DNA of 32,901 nt from an uncultured Pelagibacteraceae bacterium (GCA_902556825.1 CACDXO010000006.1:1-32901); one strand, 5' to 3'. Positions 16,250-24,671 are shown, numbered from the stretch's first letter. Program-made: numbers and translations. The notes: generated by a model from the sequence alone, not told the origin.

Positions 16250-16819
16250 TTAGGGTTCTAGCTCTACATCCCAATATAAATAATCCATCCAACTCTCATG
16301 TAAAAAATTGGGAGGAAAGTTTTTTCCATTTTTATGAAGGTCTTCTGTTGTTGGTTGATATGGTTTTTGATTAAGAGTCATTCCAGAAAATTTAAGTAAC
16401 CGTCCTCCTTTTTGAACATTACAAGACGAACAGGCTGTTACTACATTATCCCAATTGGTTTTTCCACCTTTTGATCTTGGAAGCAGGTGATCAAATGTTA
16501 GCTCTCTCTTATCACCACAATATTGGCATGAAAATTTATCTCTTAAAAAAACGTTGAACCTTGTAAAATTTGGATTTGCTTGAGGTCTAATATAACTTTT
16601 TAATGCAATCACACTTGGTAGTTTCATGCTAAATGAAGGGCTTCTAATTATTCTGTCGTAATAATTTACTATTGATACCCTTTCTAAAAAAACTGATTTT
16701 ATAGAGTCCTGCCAACTCCACAAAGAAAGTGGATAGTAACTCAATGGCCTGTAGTCTGCGTTTAAAACGAGCGCAGGGCACTTTTCTAAAGATATATTGC
16801 TATCAAAAGAGTTATTCAT
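16250..16819 (-). CDS. HNH endonuclease family protein
   Basis: HNH-fold nuclease-like protein of 189 residues. The core FSCQYCGDKRELTFDHLLPR, followed by SKGGKTNWDNVVTACSSCN, shows both zinc-binding CxxC pairs and the catalytic His of the HNH motif. The N-terminal about 90 residues (LVLNADYRPLSYYPLSLWSW) are a domain found in a widespread bacterial HNH family, not in phage homing enzymes, so this is likely a resident housekeeping gene with unknown role. ATG 16819 is preceded by a 62-base spacer with no clear Shine-Dalgarno. No methylase or toxin partner is adjacent. Confidence 0.9.
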   Translation of the reverse strand: MNNSFDSNISLEKCPALVLNADYRPLSYYPLSLWSWQDSIKSVFLERVSIVNYYDRIIRSPSFSMKLPSVIALKSYIRPQANPNFTRFNVFLRDKFSCQYCGDKRELTFDHLLPRSKGGKTNWDNVVTACSSCNVQKGGRLLKFSGMTLNQKPYQPTTEDLHKNGKNFPPNFLHESWMDYLYWDVELEP

Positions 16820-16881
16820 TAGTAAAGATTAGCTTAATTAATTTTATTAATCAATAATACAAAATATTTATTAAACATTTA

Positions 16882-17535
16882 TTATATATATAAGTTTTTT
16901 TTAATATAATTTAATGAAATACTTGATGCTTCAATTGGAATATTATGACCACAGTTTTCAATCACTTTTGTTTCGATATTTATCTTATGCCTAATTAAAA
17001 AGTCTTTTGCTTCAAGAAGGTGATTTGGTGGCACGACAACATCTTGATCACCATGAATTAAAAGCATTTTTGTTTTAGATTTTATTCTTTTTGAAATATT
17101 ATCTCTATCAATGATTTTTCCTGAAAATCCAACAACGCAGTTAAAATTTTCTTCTGCAGTCAAACCTAAATTTATAGCCATCATGCAACCTTGGCTAAAT
17201 CCTGCAATACAAATTTTAGAATTATTTAATTTATATTCTGATTTAATTTCACTAATAAAAAATTTTAATTTTTTTTCAGCTTTAATGGATTCTTCAATAA
17301 TATAACATGGATCATCTTTATCCAAATCAAACCATTGAAAACCACTTGGATTAATTGAACATGTCTCATGACCATTTGGACACAAAAATATTGTTTCGGG
17401 TAGGAATCTTCTCCAATTTAATGTTACTGCAGCAATATCATTGCCATCACCTCCATAACCGTGAAGTAAAATTACTGCATTTTTAACATAATTTTTTTCT
17501 GGTTTTATAATTTTTGTGTCTAAACTAAATTTCAT
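16882..17535 (-). CDS. Phospholipase/carboxylesterase family alpha/beta hydrolase
   Basis: Soluble serine hydrolase of 217 residues, the usual length of the YpfH/acyl-protein-thioesterase-like group. Visible parts are the oxyanion region LLHGYGGDGND, the nucleophile elbow GFSQG (Ser near residue 114), the acid HGDQDVVVP and the catalytic His in ENCGHNIP. There is no signal peptide. It lies 14 bases downstream of the TlpA-like gene on the same strand and is likely co-transcribed with it. Substrate is unknown; short-chain esters or lysophospholipids are typical of the family. Confidence 0.88.
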   Translation of the reverse strand: MKFSLDTKIIKPEKNYVKNAVILLHGYGGDGNDIAAVTLNWRRFLPETIFLCPNGHETCSINPSGFQWFDLDKDDPCYIIEESIKAEKKLKFFISEIKSEYKLNNSKICIAGFSQGCMMAINLGLTAEENFNCVVGFSGKIIDRDNISKRIKSKTKMLLIHGDQDVVVPPNHLLEAKDFLIRHKINIETKVIENCGHNIPIEASSISLNYIKKNLYI

Positions 17536-17549
17536 AATTAAAAAAGATT

Positions 17550-18080
17550 TTAATCAAATTTTTGTAACCATTTTATAATTTTTTTGTCATCAAAATTAAC
17601 AAAACCTATAATTCTAGCAAATTCTTCTCCTTTTTTATTTATAAATATTGTTGTAGGAAGTCCCCTTAGTAAAAATTTTTTTGCTAATTCTATATCTTTA
17701 TCAAAATATAATTCTAAATTATTTATATTTAATTTTTTATAAAAATTTTTTGACTTTTCTAGATTATCCCTTCCAACATTAATAGGTATTATTTGTAAAT
17801 TATTAAAAACAGGATTTGCTTGTAACCTATCTAAGGAAGGCATTTCTTCTATACAAGGAGCACACCAAGTCGCCCAAAAATTTAAAATAATTAGCGAATT
17901 TTCAAACTTACTTAGATTAACAATTTCATTATTAACGTTTACAAATTTTATTTTTTCTAGTTTTATTGGATCTTTATGGATGACTAAATTATTTAAATTT
18001 AGCTGTTGTATTGCATAAGATGGGCTTGATGATATTAGATATATAAAAATTATAATAAATTTAAATGTTAATAATTTCAT
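17550..18080 (-). CDS. TlpA-like periplasmic thioredoxin
   Basis: Exported thiol-disulfide protein of 176 residues. The N-terminus is a signal peptide or anchor (MKLLTFKFIIIFIYLISS, possible cleavage after SYA). The thioredoxin fold shows the active site FWATWCAPCIEEMPSL and the cis-Pro loop RGLPTTIFINKKGEE, with GFVNFDDKKIIKWLQKF at the end. The active-site WCAPC favours a reductant such as TlpA/ResA over DsbA. It is divergent from argH with only 23 bases between start codons, so the promoters must overlap coding sequence. In many alphaproteobacteria tlpA lies beside argH-lysA, supporting the assignment. Confidence 0.9.
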   Translation of the reverse strand: MKLLTFKFIIIFIYLISSSPSYAIQQLNLNNLVIHKDPIKLEKIKFVNVNNEIVNLSKFENSLIILNFWATWCAPCIEEMPSLDRLQANPVFNNLQIIPINVGRDNLEKSKNFYKKLNINNLELYFDKDIELAKKFLLRGLPTTIFINKKGEEFARIIGFVNFDDKKIIKWLQKFD

Positions 18081-18103
18081 TCTAAAGGGTATAGTTACAT
18101 AAC

Positions 18104-19498
18104 ATGGTACAGAATAAAAACAATAAGGCTATTTGGAATGTAAGAATAAAGAAGGATACATCTTCAATTTTTAAAAAAGTAGGTAGCTCAATTGATATTG
18201 ATAAAAGACTATTTAAAGAAGATATTGAAGTATCAATTGCTCATGCTGAAATGCTATTTAAACAAAAAATTATATCTTTTAAAATTAAAAATAAAATAAT
18301 TTGGGGATTAAATAGAATAAGAAATGAAATTATAAAAAAAAAATTTAATTTTAATTCTAATCTAGAGGATATTCATATGAATATTGAAAATAGATTATTT
18401 GAAATTATTGGTGAAGATGCGGGATATGTTCATACGGGACGATCAAGAAACGATCAAGTAATTACTGATTTTAAGCTCTGGTTAAAAGGTTCAACTAGGG
18501 AAATTATTAATTATTTAAATAATTTAGAAAAAACTATAATAAAAAATGCTGAAAAAAATGTTGAAACAATAATGCCAGGTTTTACACATTTGAAGAATGC
18601 ACAACCTATTTCATTTGCTCATTACTTATTAGCTTATGTTGAGATGTTTAAAAGAGACAAAAAAAGATTTCAAAATAATTTAGAAAATTTATTAGAAAAC
18701 CCTTTGGGTGTTGCTGCTTTATCCGGAACAAGTTTTAATATTGATAGAAACTACACAACAAAGAAATTAAAATTTAAAAATCCAACAAATAATTCAATTG
18801 ATACTGTTGCAGATAGAGATTTTGTATTAGATTTTTTATATTCTGTATCTGTTTGCTCTATACATATTTCAAGACTCGCTGAAGAATTTATAATTTGGAA
18901 TTCTGATGCTTTCAGAATAATCAACCTTAAAGATAAAGTGGTCACCGGATCTTCTATAATGCCACAAAAAAAAAATCCTGATCCATTAGAATATTTAAGA
19001 GGAAAGACAGGAAACAGTTTCGGTAACTTGTTTTCAATGCTTACTATTTTAAAAGGACTGCCTCTTTCTTATTTTAAAGATTTACAAGATGATAAAGAGT
19101 TAGTATTTAATTCTTTTGATCAAATAAAAAATTCAATATTAATACTAATAGAAATATTAAAAAATTTTACCCCAAATAAAAAAAGAATGTTTGAATTGGC
19201 TAATATTGGCTATACGACATCAACTGATTTAGCAGATTATATTGTTAAATATTATGGATTACCATTTAGATCAGCTTATAAAATAACTTCTAAAATAGTA
19301 AATTATGCAGAAAGTAAAAATATCAAATTAAATGAATTAACTTTAAAGGAAGTAAAAAAAATAGAACCTAAGCTTAATGATGATATTTTAAAAGTATTTG
19401 ATTTAAAAAATTCAATAAAATCAAAAAAATCATATGGTGGTACATCTTTTGAAAATGTTAAGAAGATGATAAAAAAGTATAAGAAAGAATCAAAATGA
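18104..19498 (+). CDS. argH: Argininosuccinate lyase
   Basis: Final step of arginine synthesis, splitting argininosuccinate to arginine and fumarate. The 464-residue length is normal. The active-site regions are intact: HTGRSRNDQVITDFKLW, FTHLKNAQPISFAHYLLAY (catalytic His) and the signature GSSIMPQKKNPDPLEY. The N-terminal WGGRF motif usual in ArgH is changed to IWNVRIKK here, while the following SSIDIDKRLFKEDIEVSIAHA aligns well, so the N-terminus is diverged but not truncated. The stop overlaps the next ATG (ATGA), coupling it to the small lipoprotein gene. Confidence 0.94.
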   Translation: MVQNKNNKAIWNVRIKKDTSSIFKKVGSSIDIDKRLFKEDIEVSIAHAEMLFKQKIISFKIKNKIIWGLNRIRNEIIKKKFNFNSNLEDIHMNIENRLFEIIGEDAGYVHTGRSRNDQVITDFKLWLKGSTREIINYLNNLEKTIIKNAEKNVETIMPGFTHLKNAQPISFAHYLLAYVEMFKRDKKRFQNNLENLLENPLGVAALSGTSFNIDRNYTTKKLKFKNPTNNSIDTVADRDFVLDFLYSVSVCSIHISRLAEEFIIWNSDAFRIINLKDKVVTGSSIMPQKKNPDPLEYLRGKTGNSFGNLFSMLTILKGLPLSYFKDLQDDKELVFNSFDQIKNSILILIEILKNFTPNKKRMFELANIGYTTSTDLADYIVKYYGLPFRSAYKITSKIVNYAESKNIKLNELTLKEVKKIEPKLNDDILKVFDLKNSIKSKKSYGGTSFENVKKMIKKYKKESK

Positions 19499-19611
19499 TA
19501 AAAAAAGTTTTATTAACTGTTGTTCTTTTAACTTTTATTATTTCTTGTGGAAAAAAAGATGATCCAGAATATAAAGAAAGTAACATTAATATATTAATAA
19601 GAAAAATATAA
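19495..19611 (+). CDS. Small LptM-like lipoprotein
   Basis: A 38-residue reading frame starting in the argH stop (ATGA overlap) and ending 4 bases before lysA. It has a lipoprotein signal: MIKKVLLTVVLLTFIISC with Lys2-3, a hydrophobic core and Cys18 in a lipobox IISC, followed by GKKDDPEYK. The position just upstream of lysA and the C-G-x-K-x-x-P pattern after the lipid-anchored Cys resemble LptM (YifL), which in E. coli helps assembly of the LPS translocon LptD. The mature part is only 21 residues. Assignment to LptM is inference; that it encodes a small lipoprotein is well supported. Confidence 0.65.
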   Translation: MIKKVLLTVVLLTFIISCGKKDDPEYKESNINILIRKI

Positions 19612-19615
19612 TTTA

Positions 19616-20830
19616 ATGAAATATAAAAAAAGGTACTTGTACATAGAAAATGTAAGTACTGAAAATATAGCTAAAAAATTTGGTACACCAACATATGTAT
19701 ATTCTTATAATAAAATAAAAAATAATATAAGTAATTTTAAAAATAATTTTAAAAATTTAAAACCCTTAATCTGTTTTTCAGTTAAATCTAATTCAAATTT
19801 AAAAATTTTAAATTTAATTAAGAAATTTAACTTGGGAGCTGATGTAGTTTCAAAGGGTGAATTACTGAGAGCTTTGCAAGCTAATATAAAACCAGAAAAA
19901 ATAGTTTTTTCTGGTGTAGGTAAAACTGTTGATGAACTCGAATTTGCAGTAAATAAAAAAATTTTATTAATAAATGCTGAATCAGAAAATGAAATTATTG
20001 AAATTGAAAAAATTGCTAAAAAGAAAAGAAAAAAAATAAATATTGGTTTAAGATTAAACCCAGATACTGATGCAGAAACTTTAAAAAAAATATCTACAGG
20101 AAAAAAAGAAAATAAGTTTGGACTTACTAAAAAAAAATTTTTAGAACTACTTAAAAAATATAAAGCGTCAAATTTTATTAATATTATTTGTCTAAGTGTT
20201 CATATCGGTAGTCAAATTACTAGTCATATTCCATATATGAATATGCTGAAAGTTATTAACAAAATAATTCAAAAATCAAAATATCAATTCAAATTTATAG
20301 ATTTGGGTGGTGGTATGGGTATACAATATGAAAATAATTCAAAAAAATTAGATTATAAAAAATATAATAATTTAATAAAATCTTTTTTAAAAAAGAATAA
20401 CTCTAAAATAATTTTTGAACCAGGTAGATCAATAGTTGGGAATGCAGGATATTTAATTTCAAAAATAACATACGTAAAAAAAACTAAATCAAAAAATTTT
20501 ATTATTCTGGATACAGCAATGAATGATTTATTAAGACCAGCATTGTATGGTTCAAAACATAGAATTATTGCATCAAAAAAAAATAATAAAAAAATACTAA
20601 AAAAGCATGAATTTGTTGGTCCAATATGTGAAACTACAGATAAATTTTTGACTGTTCCTAGATATCAAAAGATTAATCAAAATGATATAATTGTAATTTG
20701 TGATGTTGGTGCTTACGGAATAGTTTTAAGTTCTAATTATAATTTAAGACCAAGGCCACCAGAAATTCTGGTAAATAAAAACTCGACAAAAATTATAAAC
20801 AAAAGACAAAAGTTAATAAATATTATTTAG
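19616..20830 (+). CDS. lysA: Diaminopimelate decarboxylase
   Basis: PLP-dependent decarboxylation of meso-diaminopimelate to lysine, 404 residues. The PLP lysine sits in CFSVKSNSNLKIL near residue 59. The phosphate-binding glycines are in DLGGGMGIQY, and EPGRSIVGNAG and the substrate-binding GPICETTDKF with DVGAYG follow, all in the usual order for LysA fold type III. The PLP-barrel lysine motif reads SVKSNSN instead of the common AVKANPN, a mild variation. It is the third gene of the argH-lipoprotein-lysA-plsC run, with 11 bases to plsC. Confidence 0.95.
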   Translation: MKYKKRYLYIENVSTENIAKKFGTPTYVYSYNKIKNNISNFKNNFKNLKPLICFSVKSNSNLKILNLIKKFNLGADVVSKGELLRALQANIKPEKIVFSGVGKTVDELEFAVNKKILLINAESENEIIEIEKIAKKKRKKINIGLRLNPDTDAETLKKISTGKKENKFGLTKKKFLELLKKYKASNFINIICLSVHIGSQITSHIPYMNMLKVINKIIQKSKYQFKFIDLGGGMGIQYENNSKKLDYKKYNNLIKSFLKKNNSKIIFEPGRSIVGNAGYLISKITYVKKTKSKNFIILDTAMNDLLRPALYGSKHRIIASKKNNKKILKKHEFVGPICETTDKFLTVPRYQKINQNDIIVICDVGAYGIVLSSNYNLRPRPPEILVNKNSTKIINKRQKLINII

Positions 20831-20841
20831 TTCATAAATAA

Positions 20842-21543
20842 ATGATTAAAAATTTTTTTTTTTTATTTTTTTTTTATTTAGGTACTATTTTTGTTTGTTT
20901 ATTTTTTTTACCAGCTTTATTTTTACCTCAAAAATTTACTCTATATGGAGGTAAAATTCTTGGAAACTGGTCAAAATTTTGTTTAGAAGTATTTTTATCA
21001 ACTAAAATAATAGTAAAAGGAAAAGAAAAAATACTAAATAATGAAAAATTTTTTATTGCTAGCGCTCACCAATCGCAATTTGAAACATTTTTCCTACAGT
21101 CTATTTTTAATTCTCCAGTATTTATTTTAAAAAAAGAATTATTGAAAATACCAATTTTTGGATGGCAATTAAAAAAAATAGGCTCTATCTCGATTGATAG
21201 AAATAAAATTACAAAAGATAATTTGGGTTTTTCTGATCTAATAAAAAAACATGTTCAAAATTCCGAAAGACCAATAATTATTTTTCCTCAAGCTACACGA
21301 GTTGATGTATTGGATAGGTCTCCATTTAAAAAAGGTGTCAAAAGAATTTATGAAGAACTTAATATATTTTGTCAACCAGTAGCCCTTAATTCTGGAAATG
21401 TGTGGCCAAAAAATGGAATGTTAAAAGCAAACAAAACTCTAACTATTTCAATTTTAGATCCAATAAAACCTGGAATTAATTCTGATGAATTTTTGGTTAC
21501 TCTTGAAAAAAATATATACAAAGAAATTGATAATTTAATTTAG
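20842..21543 (+). CDS. plsC: 1-acyl-sn-glycerol-3-phosphate acyltransferase (PlsC family)
   Basis: Membrane acyltransferase making phosphatidate, 233 residues. The N-terminus is a hydrophobic anchor encoded by long T runs (12 and 10 bases at 20853-20875). The acyltransferase motifs are variant: block I reads HQSQFE, i.e. HX4E instead of HX4D, and block III reads FPQATRVD instead of FPEGTR; block IV VALNSGNVWPKNG is recognisable. The HQSxxE form is, from memory, common in alphaproteobacterial PlsC-like proteins, so it is likely functional. The stop overlaps the convergent dnaN stop by 4 bases. It could act on another acyl acceptor. Confidence 0.85.
   Translation: MIKNFFFLFFFYLGTIFVCLFFLPALFLPQKFTLYGGKILGNWSKFCLEVFLSTKIIVKGKEKILNNEKFFIASAHQSQFETFFLQSIFNSPVFILKKELLKIPIFGWQLKKIGSISIDRNKITKDNLGFSDLIKKHVQNSERPIIIFPQATRVDVLDRSPFKKGVKRIYEELNIFCQPVALNSGNVWPKNGMLKANKTLTISILDPIKPGINSDEFLVTLEKNIYKEIDNLI
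20853..20875 (+). repeat. Two long T homopolymers (12 and 10) at the plsC N-terminus
   Basis: Codons 4-12 of plsC contain a run of 12 T (20853-20864) and, after one A, a run of 10 T (20866-20875). These are the longest mononucleotide runs I noticed inside a gene here. A slip of one base would end translation early, so the site could vary between cells or be a sequencing risk. Confidence 0.8.
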
Positions 21544-22652
21544 CCCTTCATCGGCATTACAACATATATACTATCAAAATCACTAGGATCCTTAATTAAA
21601 GCGGGTGATCCAGTGTCTTTAAAATAAATTTCAATTTGGTCTCCATCTAATTGTGATGCAACATCAATTAAATATCTTGAATTAAAACTTACATCTAAAT
21701 CATAATCAAACTTTACATTTAAACTTTCTTTTCCATCTCCACTATTAGTATTGTTTACCGAAAGATTTAAAAGATCTTTTGTTAGACTAAATTTTACACC
21801 ATCTTTTTTATCTAAAGAAACAGAGGCAACCCTATCGACTGAATCCAAGAATAGCTTTAAATCAACTTGAAGTTTTTTTTGATTTTCTTTAGGTATAACT
21901 TGAACATAATTAGGAAATTTACCATCAATTAATTTTGAAATTAAAATACTATTGTTTAATTCAAACTTAATTTTTGATTTAATGTTAGAAATAATTACAT
22001 CTCCTTCATAATCCTCAAGTAAAGAACAAAGTTGAAAAATTGTTTTTTTAGGTAAAATTATTGGTTCAAAATCTATCTTATCTTTTAATCTAACTTTAGA
22101 AATAGACATTCTATGACTATCGGTTGCTGCTGCTGTTATAAAATATTTATCTTCTATTTGAGTTTGGTGAAAAAAAATACCACTTAAGTAATGTCTTGTT
22201 TCATCATTTGATACAGAAAATTTACATTTATTTAAGAGTTTAAGTAAATTTTTTGAATTGATTGAAAATTCATTTTCATTGAAATTTTCATCTGTCAAAG
22301 GAAATTCTGAAGCACTTATGCAATTTAAATTAAAATCTGATTTTTCAGATACTAAATGAATTTTATTTTCTCCTACAGTTGAAAAATTAATCTTTTTTCC
22401 AGATGAAAACTTTCTTACAATATCATATGTTATTGAAGAAGAAGTCGTTGTTTTTCCCTCTTCTAAGATTTCAACATTGGGTATTTTATGAATAAATATT
22501 AAATCTAAATCTGTAGCAGTAATTGTTAATTTAGAATTTGATGCATCCAATAAAACATTTGATAATATTTGTAAAGTACTCCTTTTTTCAATTACTCCCT
22601 GACAATAATTTAATGATTTTTGTAAATCTTGTTGATTTATACTAAATTTCAT
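21540..22652 (-). CDS. dnaN: DNA polymerase III beta subunit (sliding clamp)
   Basis: Ring-shaped processivity clamp, 370 residues, the standard length for three clamp domains. Recognisable parts are the N-terminal LQILSNVLLDASNSKLTITA (domain 1), HYLSGIFF with TAAATDSHRMSISKV (domain 2) and the C-terminal SPALIKDPSDFDSIYVVMPM, where VMPM is the conserved end lining the clamp-binding pocket. ATG 22652 lies 11 bases inside the dnaA 3' end, so the two are coupled. It converges with plsC with a 4-base overlap. Confidence 0.97.
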   Translation of the reverse strand: MKFSINQQDLQKSLNYCQGVIEKRSTLQILSNVLLDASNSKLTITATDLDLIFIHKIPNVEILEEGKTTTSSSITYDIVRKFSSGKKINFSTVGENKIHLVSEKSDFNLNCISASEFPLTDENFNENEFSINSKNLLKLLNKCKFSVSNDETRHYLSGIFFHQTQIEDKYFITAAATDSHRMSISKVRLKDKIDFEPIILPKKTIFQLCSLLEDYEGDVIISNIKSKIKFELNNSILISKLIDGKFPNYVQVIPKENQKKLQVDLKLFLDSVDRVASVSLDKKDGVKFSLTKDLLNLSVNNTNSGDGKESLNVKFDYDLDVSFNSRYLIDVASQLDGDQIEIYFKDTGSPALIKDPSDFDSIYVVMPMKG

Positions 22653-24060
22653 TTTCTTTATTATACAAAATTTTATTTTTCAAATTATCAATGTTTGAAT
22701 TTAAGTCTTGATCTTCTTTTCTTAGTCTTTCAATTGTTTTAACTGAATGTATAACAGTTGTATGGTCTCTATTTGAAAAAGACCTTCCAATTTCTGGGAG
22801 AGATTTTGAGGTTAGTAATTTTGCTAAATATATTGCTGTTTGCCTTGGTCTAACCAAATACCTAGATCTTCTTGCCGATAACATTTCATTTTTGCTTATT
22901 TTAAAAAATTGACAAACTATAGTTTGTATTAAATCAATTGTTACTTTATTTTCCGATAAGTTTAATAAATCTTTTAAAATTGCTTTAGTTTCTGCAAGCG
23001 TAGGTAATTTATTATATATTCTTGAGAACGAAATTATTCTATTCAATGCACCAACTAGTTCTCTGATACTAGTTCTGATCTCAGAGCTCAAAAATTTTTG
23101 AATTTCTTCAGAAAGATTATGTGTATCAGAATGATTTAATTTAAACTCATCTATTTTTGCTTTAACTATTTTGTAACGAAGTTCATAATCTGAATTTTGA
23201 ATATCTATTACTAATCCACCCGAAAATCTTGATTTTATTCTTTCTTGGATTCTAGACAATTTATTTGGAGCTCTGTCTGCAGAAACAATTACTTGCGAAC
23301 CTTTATCAATAAGCGCATTAAATGTATGAAAAAATTCTTCTTGCATTGCTTCCTTGCCATTCATGAATTGAATATCATCAATTAATAATACATCGGTATT
23401 TCTGAAATAATCTTTAAATTTAACCATTTCATTAGACTTTATTGATTTTACAAATTGGTACATAAATCGTTCCGCTGAAATAAACATAACTTTTTTTTTC
23501 ATTTTAGTTTCTTTACCAATAGCATTAAGTAAATGAGTTTTTCCCATGCCTACACCACCATACAAATACAGTGGATTATAATGTGAAAGATCTTCAGAAA
23601 CTTTTTTTGATGCTTCAAATGCTAATTTATTACTAGGACCAATCACAAAATTTTCAAAGTTTTTATTTGGATCTATTCTATTATATTGAAAAAATGAATC
23701 CTTTATAAATGAAACATTTTTATTATCATCAATTTCATAGTTTTTGTTTTTGTTTTCAATATTAATATTTTCTTTTTTTTGATCACTAATTGTAAATTCA
23801 ATTCTATTTATTTCTCTCTTATGATTCTTTACAATTTGTAAAATCTGATCAAGATATCTTGAAGCTATCCAATCTCTTATAAATCTTGTAGTTACTGAAA
23901 TTAATATGTAGTTATTGAATTCTTCAACAAAATCAATTTTTTTTAACCATGACTCATAAATATCACTGCCCAATTTTTCCTTCATATCTAATTGAACTTT
24001 GTTCCAATCTAATTTTTTTAAAGAAAAGTTTTCTGATTTTTTTGTTAAAATATTTTTCAT
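22642..24060 (-). CDS. dnaA: Chromosomal replication initiator DnaA
   Basis: AAA+ protein that opens the replication origin. The N-terminal DnaB/DiaA-interaction domain (WNKVQLDMKEKLGSDIYESW) is followed by a variable linker. The AAA+ domain has Walker A GGVGMGKTHLL and Walker B LLIDDIQFMNG, and the C-terminal DNA-binding domain has the signature RDHTTVIHSVKTIERL. The frame is open to a TTG at 24087, but I chose ATG 24060, which starts MKNILTKKSENF and gives 472 residues; neither has a good Shine-Dalgarno. It is downstream of rpsT and upstream of dnaN. Confidence 0.96.
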   Translation of the reverse strand: MKNILTKKSENFSLKKLDWNKVQLDMKEKLGSDIYESWLKKIDFVEEFNNYILISVTTRFIRDWIASRYLDQILQIVKNHKREINRIEFTISDQKKENINIENKNKNYEIDDNKNVSFIKDSFFQYNRIDPNKNFENFVIGPSNKLAFEASKKVSEDLSHYNPLYLYGGVGMGKTHLLNAIGKETKMKKKVMFISAERFMYQFVKSIKSNEMVKFKDYFRNTDVLLIDDIQFMNGKEAMQEEFFHTFNALIDKGSQVIVSADRAPNKLSRIQERIKSRFSGGLVIDIQNSDYELRYKIVKAKIDEFKLNHSDTHNLSEEIQKFLSSEIRTSIRELVGALNRIISFSRIYNKLPTLAETKAILKDLLNLSENKVTIDLIQTIVCQFFKISKNEMLSARRSRYLVRPRQTAIYLAKLLTSKSLPEIGRSFSNRDHTTVIHSVKTIERLRKEDQDLNSNIDNLKNKILYNKENEI

Positions 24061-24372
24061 GGAAGAAGTCCAATTAAAACCTATCAATGGTTAATGCAAT
24101 AAGTTTATTTGATTTAGTGAAAAAAAATAAAATCTGCACTTGTAAAATTTTTAATAGAAGTGATTAGCGGAAAAATTGAATCTTATGCTAATTTTAATTA
24201 AAAAAATAAATAAATTTAAAATTTTAATCTAGATGTAGTAATTAAATAAAATATCTTTTTACATTTAGTGTATGTTAAAATTTTTATATTAGAAGTTGTA
24301 ATATTTTTTTAACCTTAAAAATAATTTTTAAATTAAAAAGTTAATGGACTACTTGAAGTTGATTGGATTCAA
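24061..24372. other. Non-coding spacer between rpsT and dnaA
   Basis: About 310 bases with no credible gene on either strand. It is almost pure A/T and should hold the dnaA promoter and the 3' end of the rpsT transcript, but I could not pick a promoter or a strong hairpin. I found no copy of the consensus DnaA box (TTATCCACA) on either strand, so there is no positive sign of the replication origin here. Confidence 0.6.
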
Positions 24373-24633
24373 TTATAAAGAGTTTATTTTTTTTGTAATT
24401 CTAGAGATATTTCTTGACGCATTTTGTCTTTTAATTATGCCGGTTTTTGCAATTTTCATTAGCTCAGAATTTAATTTTGGTAAAAAGGCTAAAGCTTCTT
24501 TTTTATTTTTTTTTTCTAAAATAGAATTCATTTTTTTTACTGCATTTCTAAATCTACTCTTTCTGGATTTATTTACTGCTGTTTGTTTTGAAATTCTTCT
24601 TATTCTTTTAATTGCTGATTTTGTATTTGCCAT
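24373..24633 (-). CDS. rpsT: 30S ribosomal protein S20
   Basis: Primary 16S rRNA-binding ribosomal protein, 86 residues, the normal size. It opens MANTKSAIKRIRRISKQTAV and contains the conserved SRKSRFRNAVKK and the C-terminal IKRQNASRNISRITKKI. The order mutM-rpsT-dnaA is typical of alphaproteobacteria. A strong promoter lies immediately upstream (24641-24671), so close that the mRNA would have only a few untranslated bases, and there is no Shine-Dalgarno sequence. Confidence 0.97.
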   Translation of the reverse strand: MANTKSAIKRIRRISKQTAVNKSRKSRFRNAVKKMNSILEKKNKKEALAFLPKLNSELMKIAKTGIIKRQNASRNISRITKKINSL

Positions 24634-24640
24634 ACGCGCG

Positions 24641-24671
24641 ATTGTATAGCTTGTGAATTAGATACGGTCAA
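24641..24671 (-). promoter_or_regulatory. Promoter of rpsT, probably giving a leaderless mRNA
   Basis: Minus strand TTGACC (24666-24671), a 17-base spacer, then TATACA (24643-24648), with TACAAT overlapping it at 24641-24646. This is the best sigma-70-type promoter in the window. The -10 ends 7-9 bases before the rpsT ATG at 24633, so a normal start site would leave a leader of about 0-4 bases. Confidence 0.7.

Noticed and set aside
16250-16819. HNH gene as a homing endonuclease or restriction enzyme
   Set aside because: No intron, intein or methylase nearby, and the N-terminal domain matches a widespread housekeeping-type HNH family.
24061-24372. Replication origin next to dnaA
   Set aside because: No DnaA-box consensus or clustered repeats could be found, and in many alphaproteobacteria the origin is not beside dnaA.
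24344-24649. 101-residue plus-strand frame over rpsT
   Set aside because: It is the antisense shadow of S20; hydrophobic content comes from complementing Lys/Ile-rich codons.
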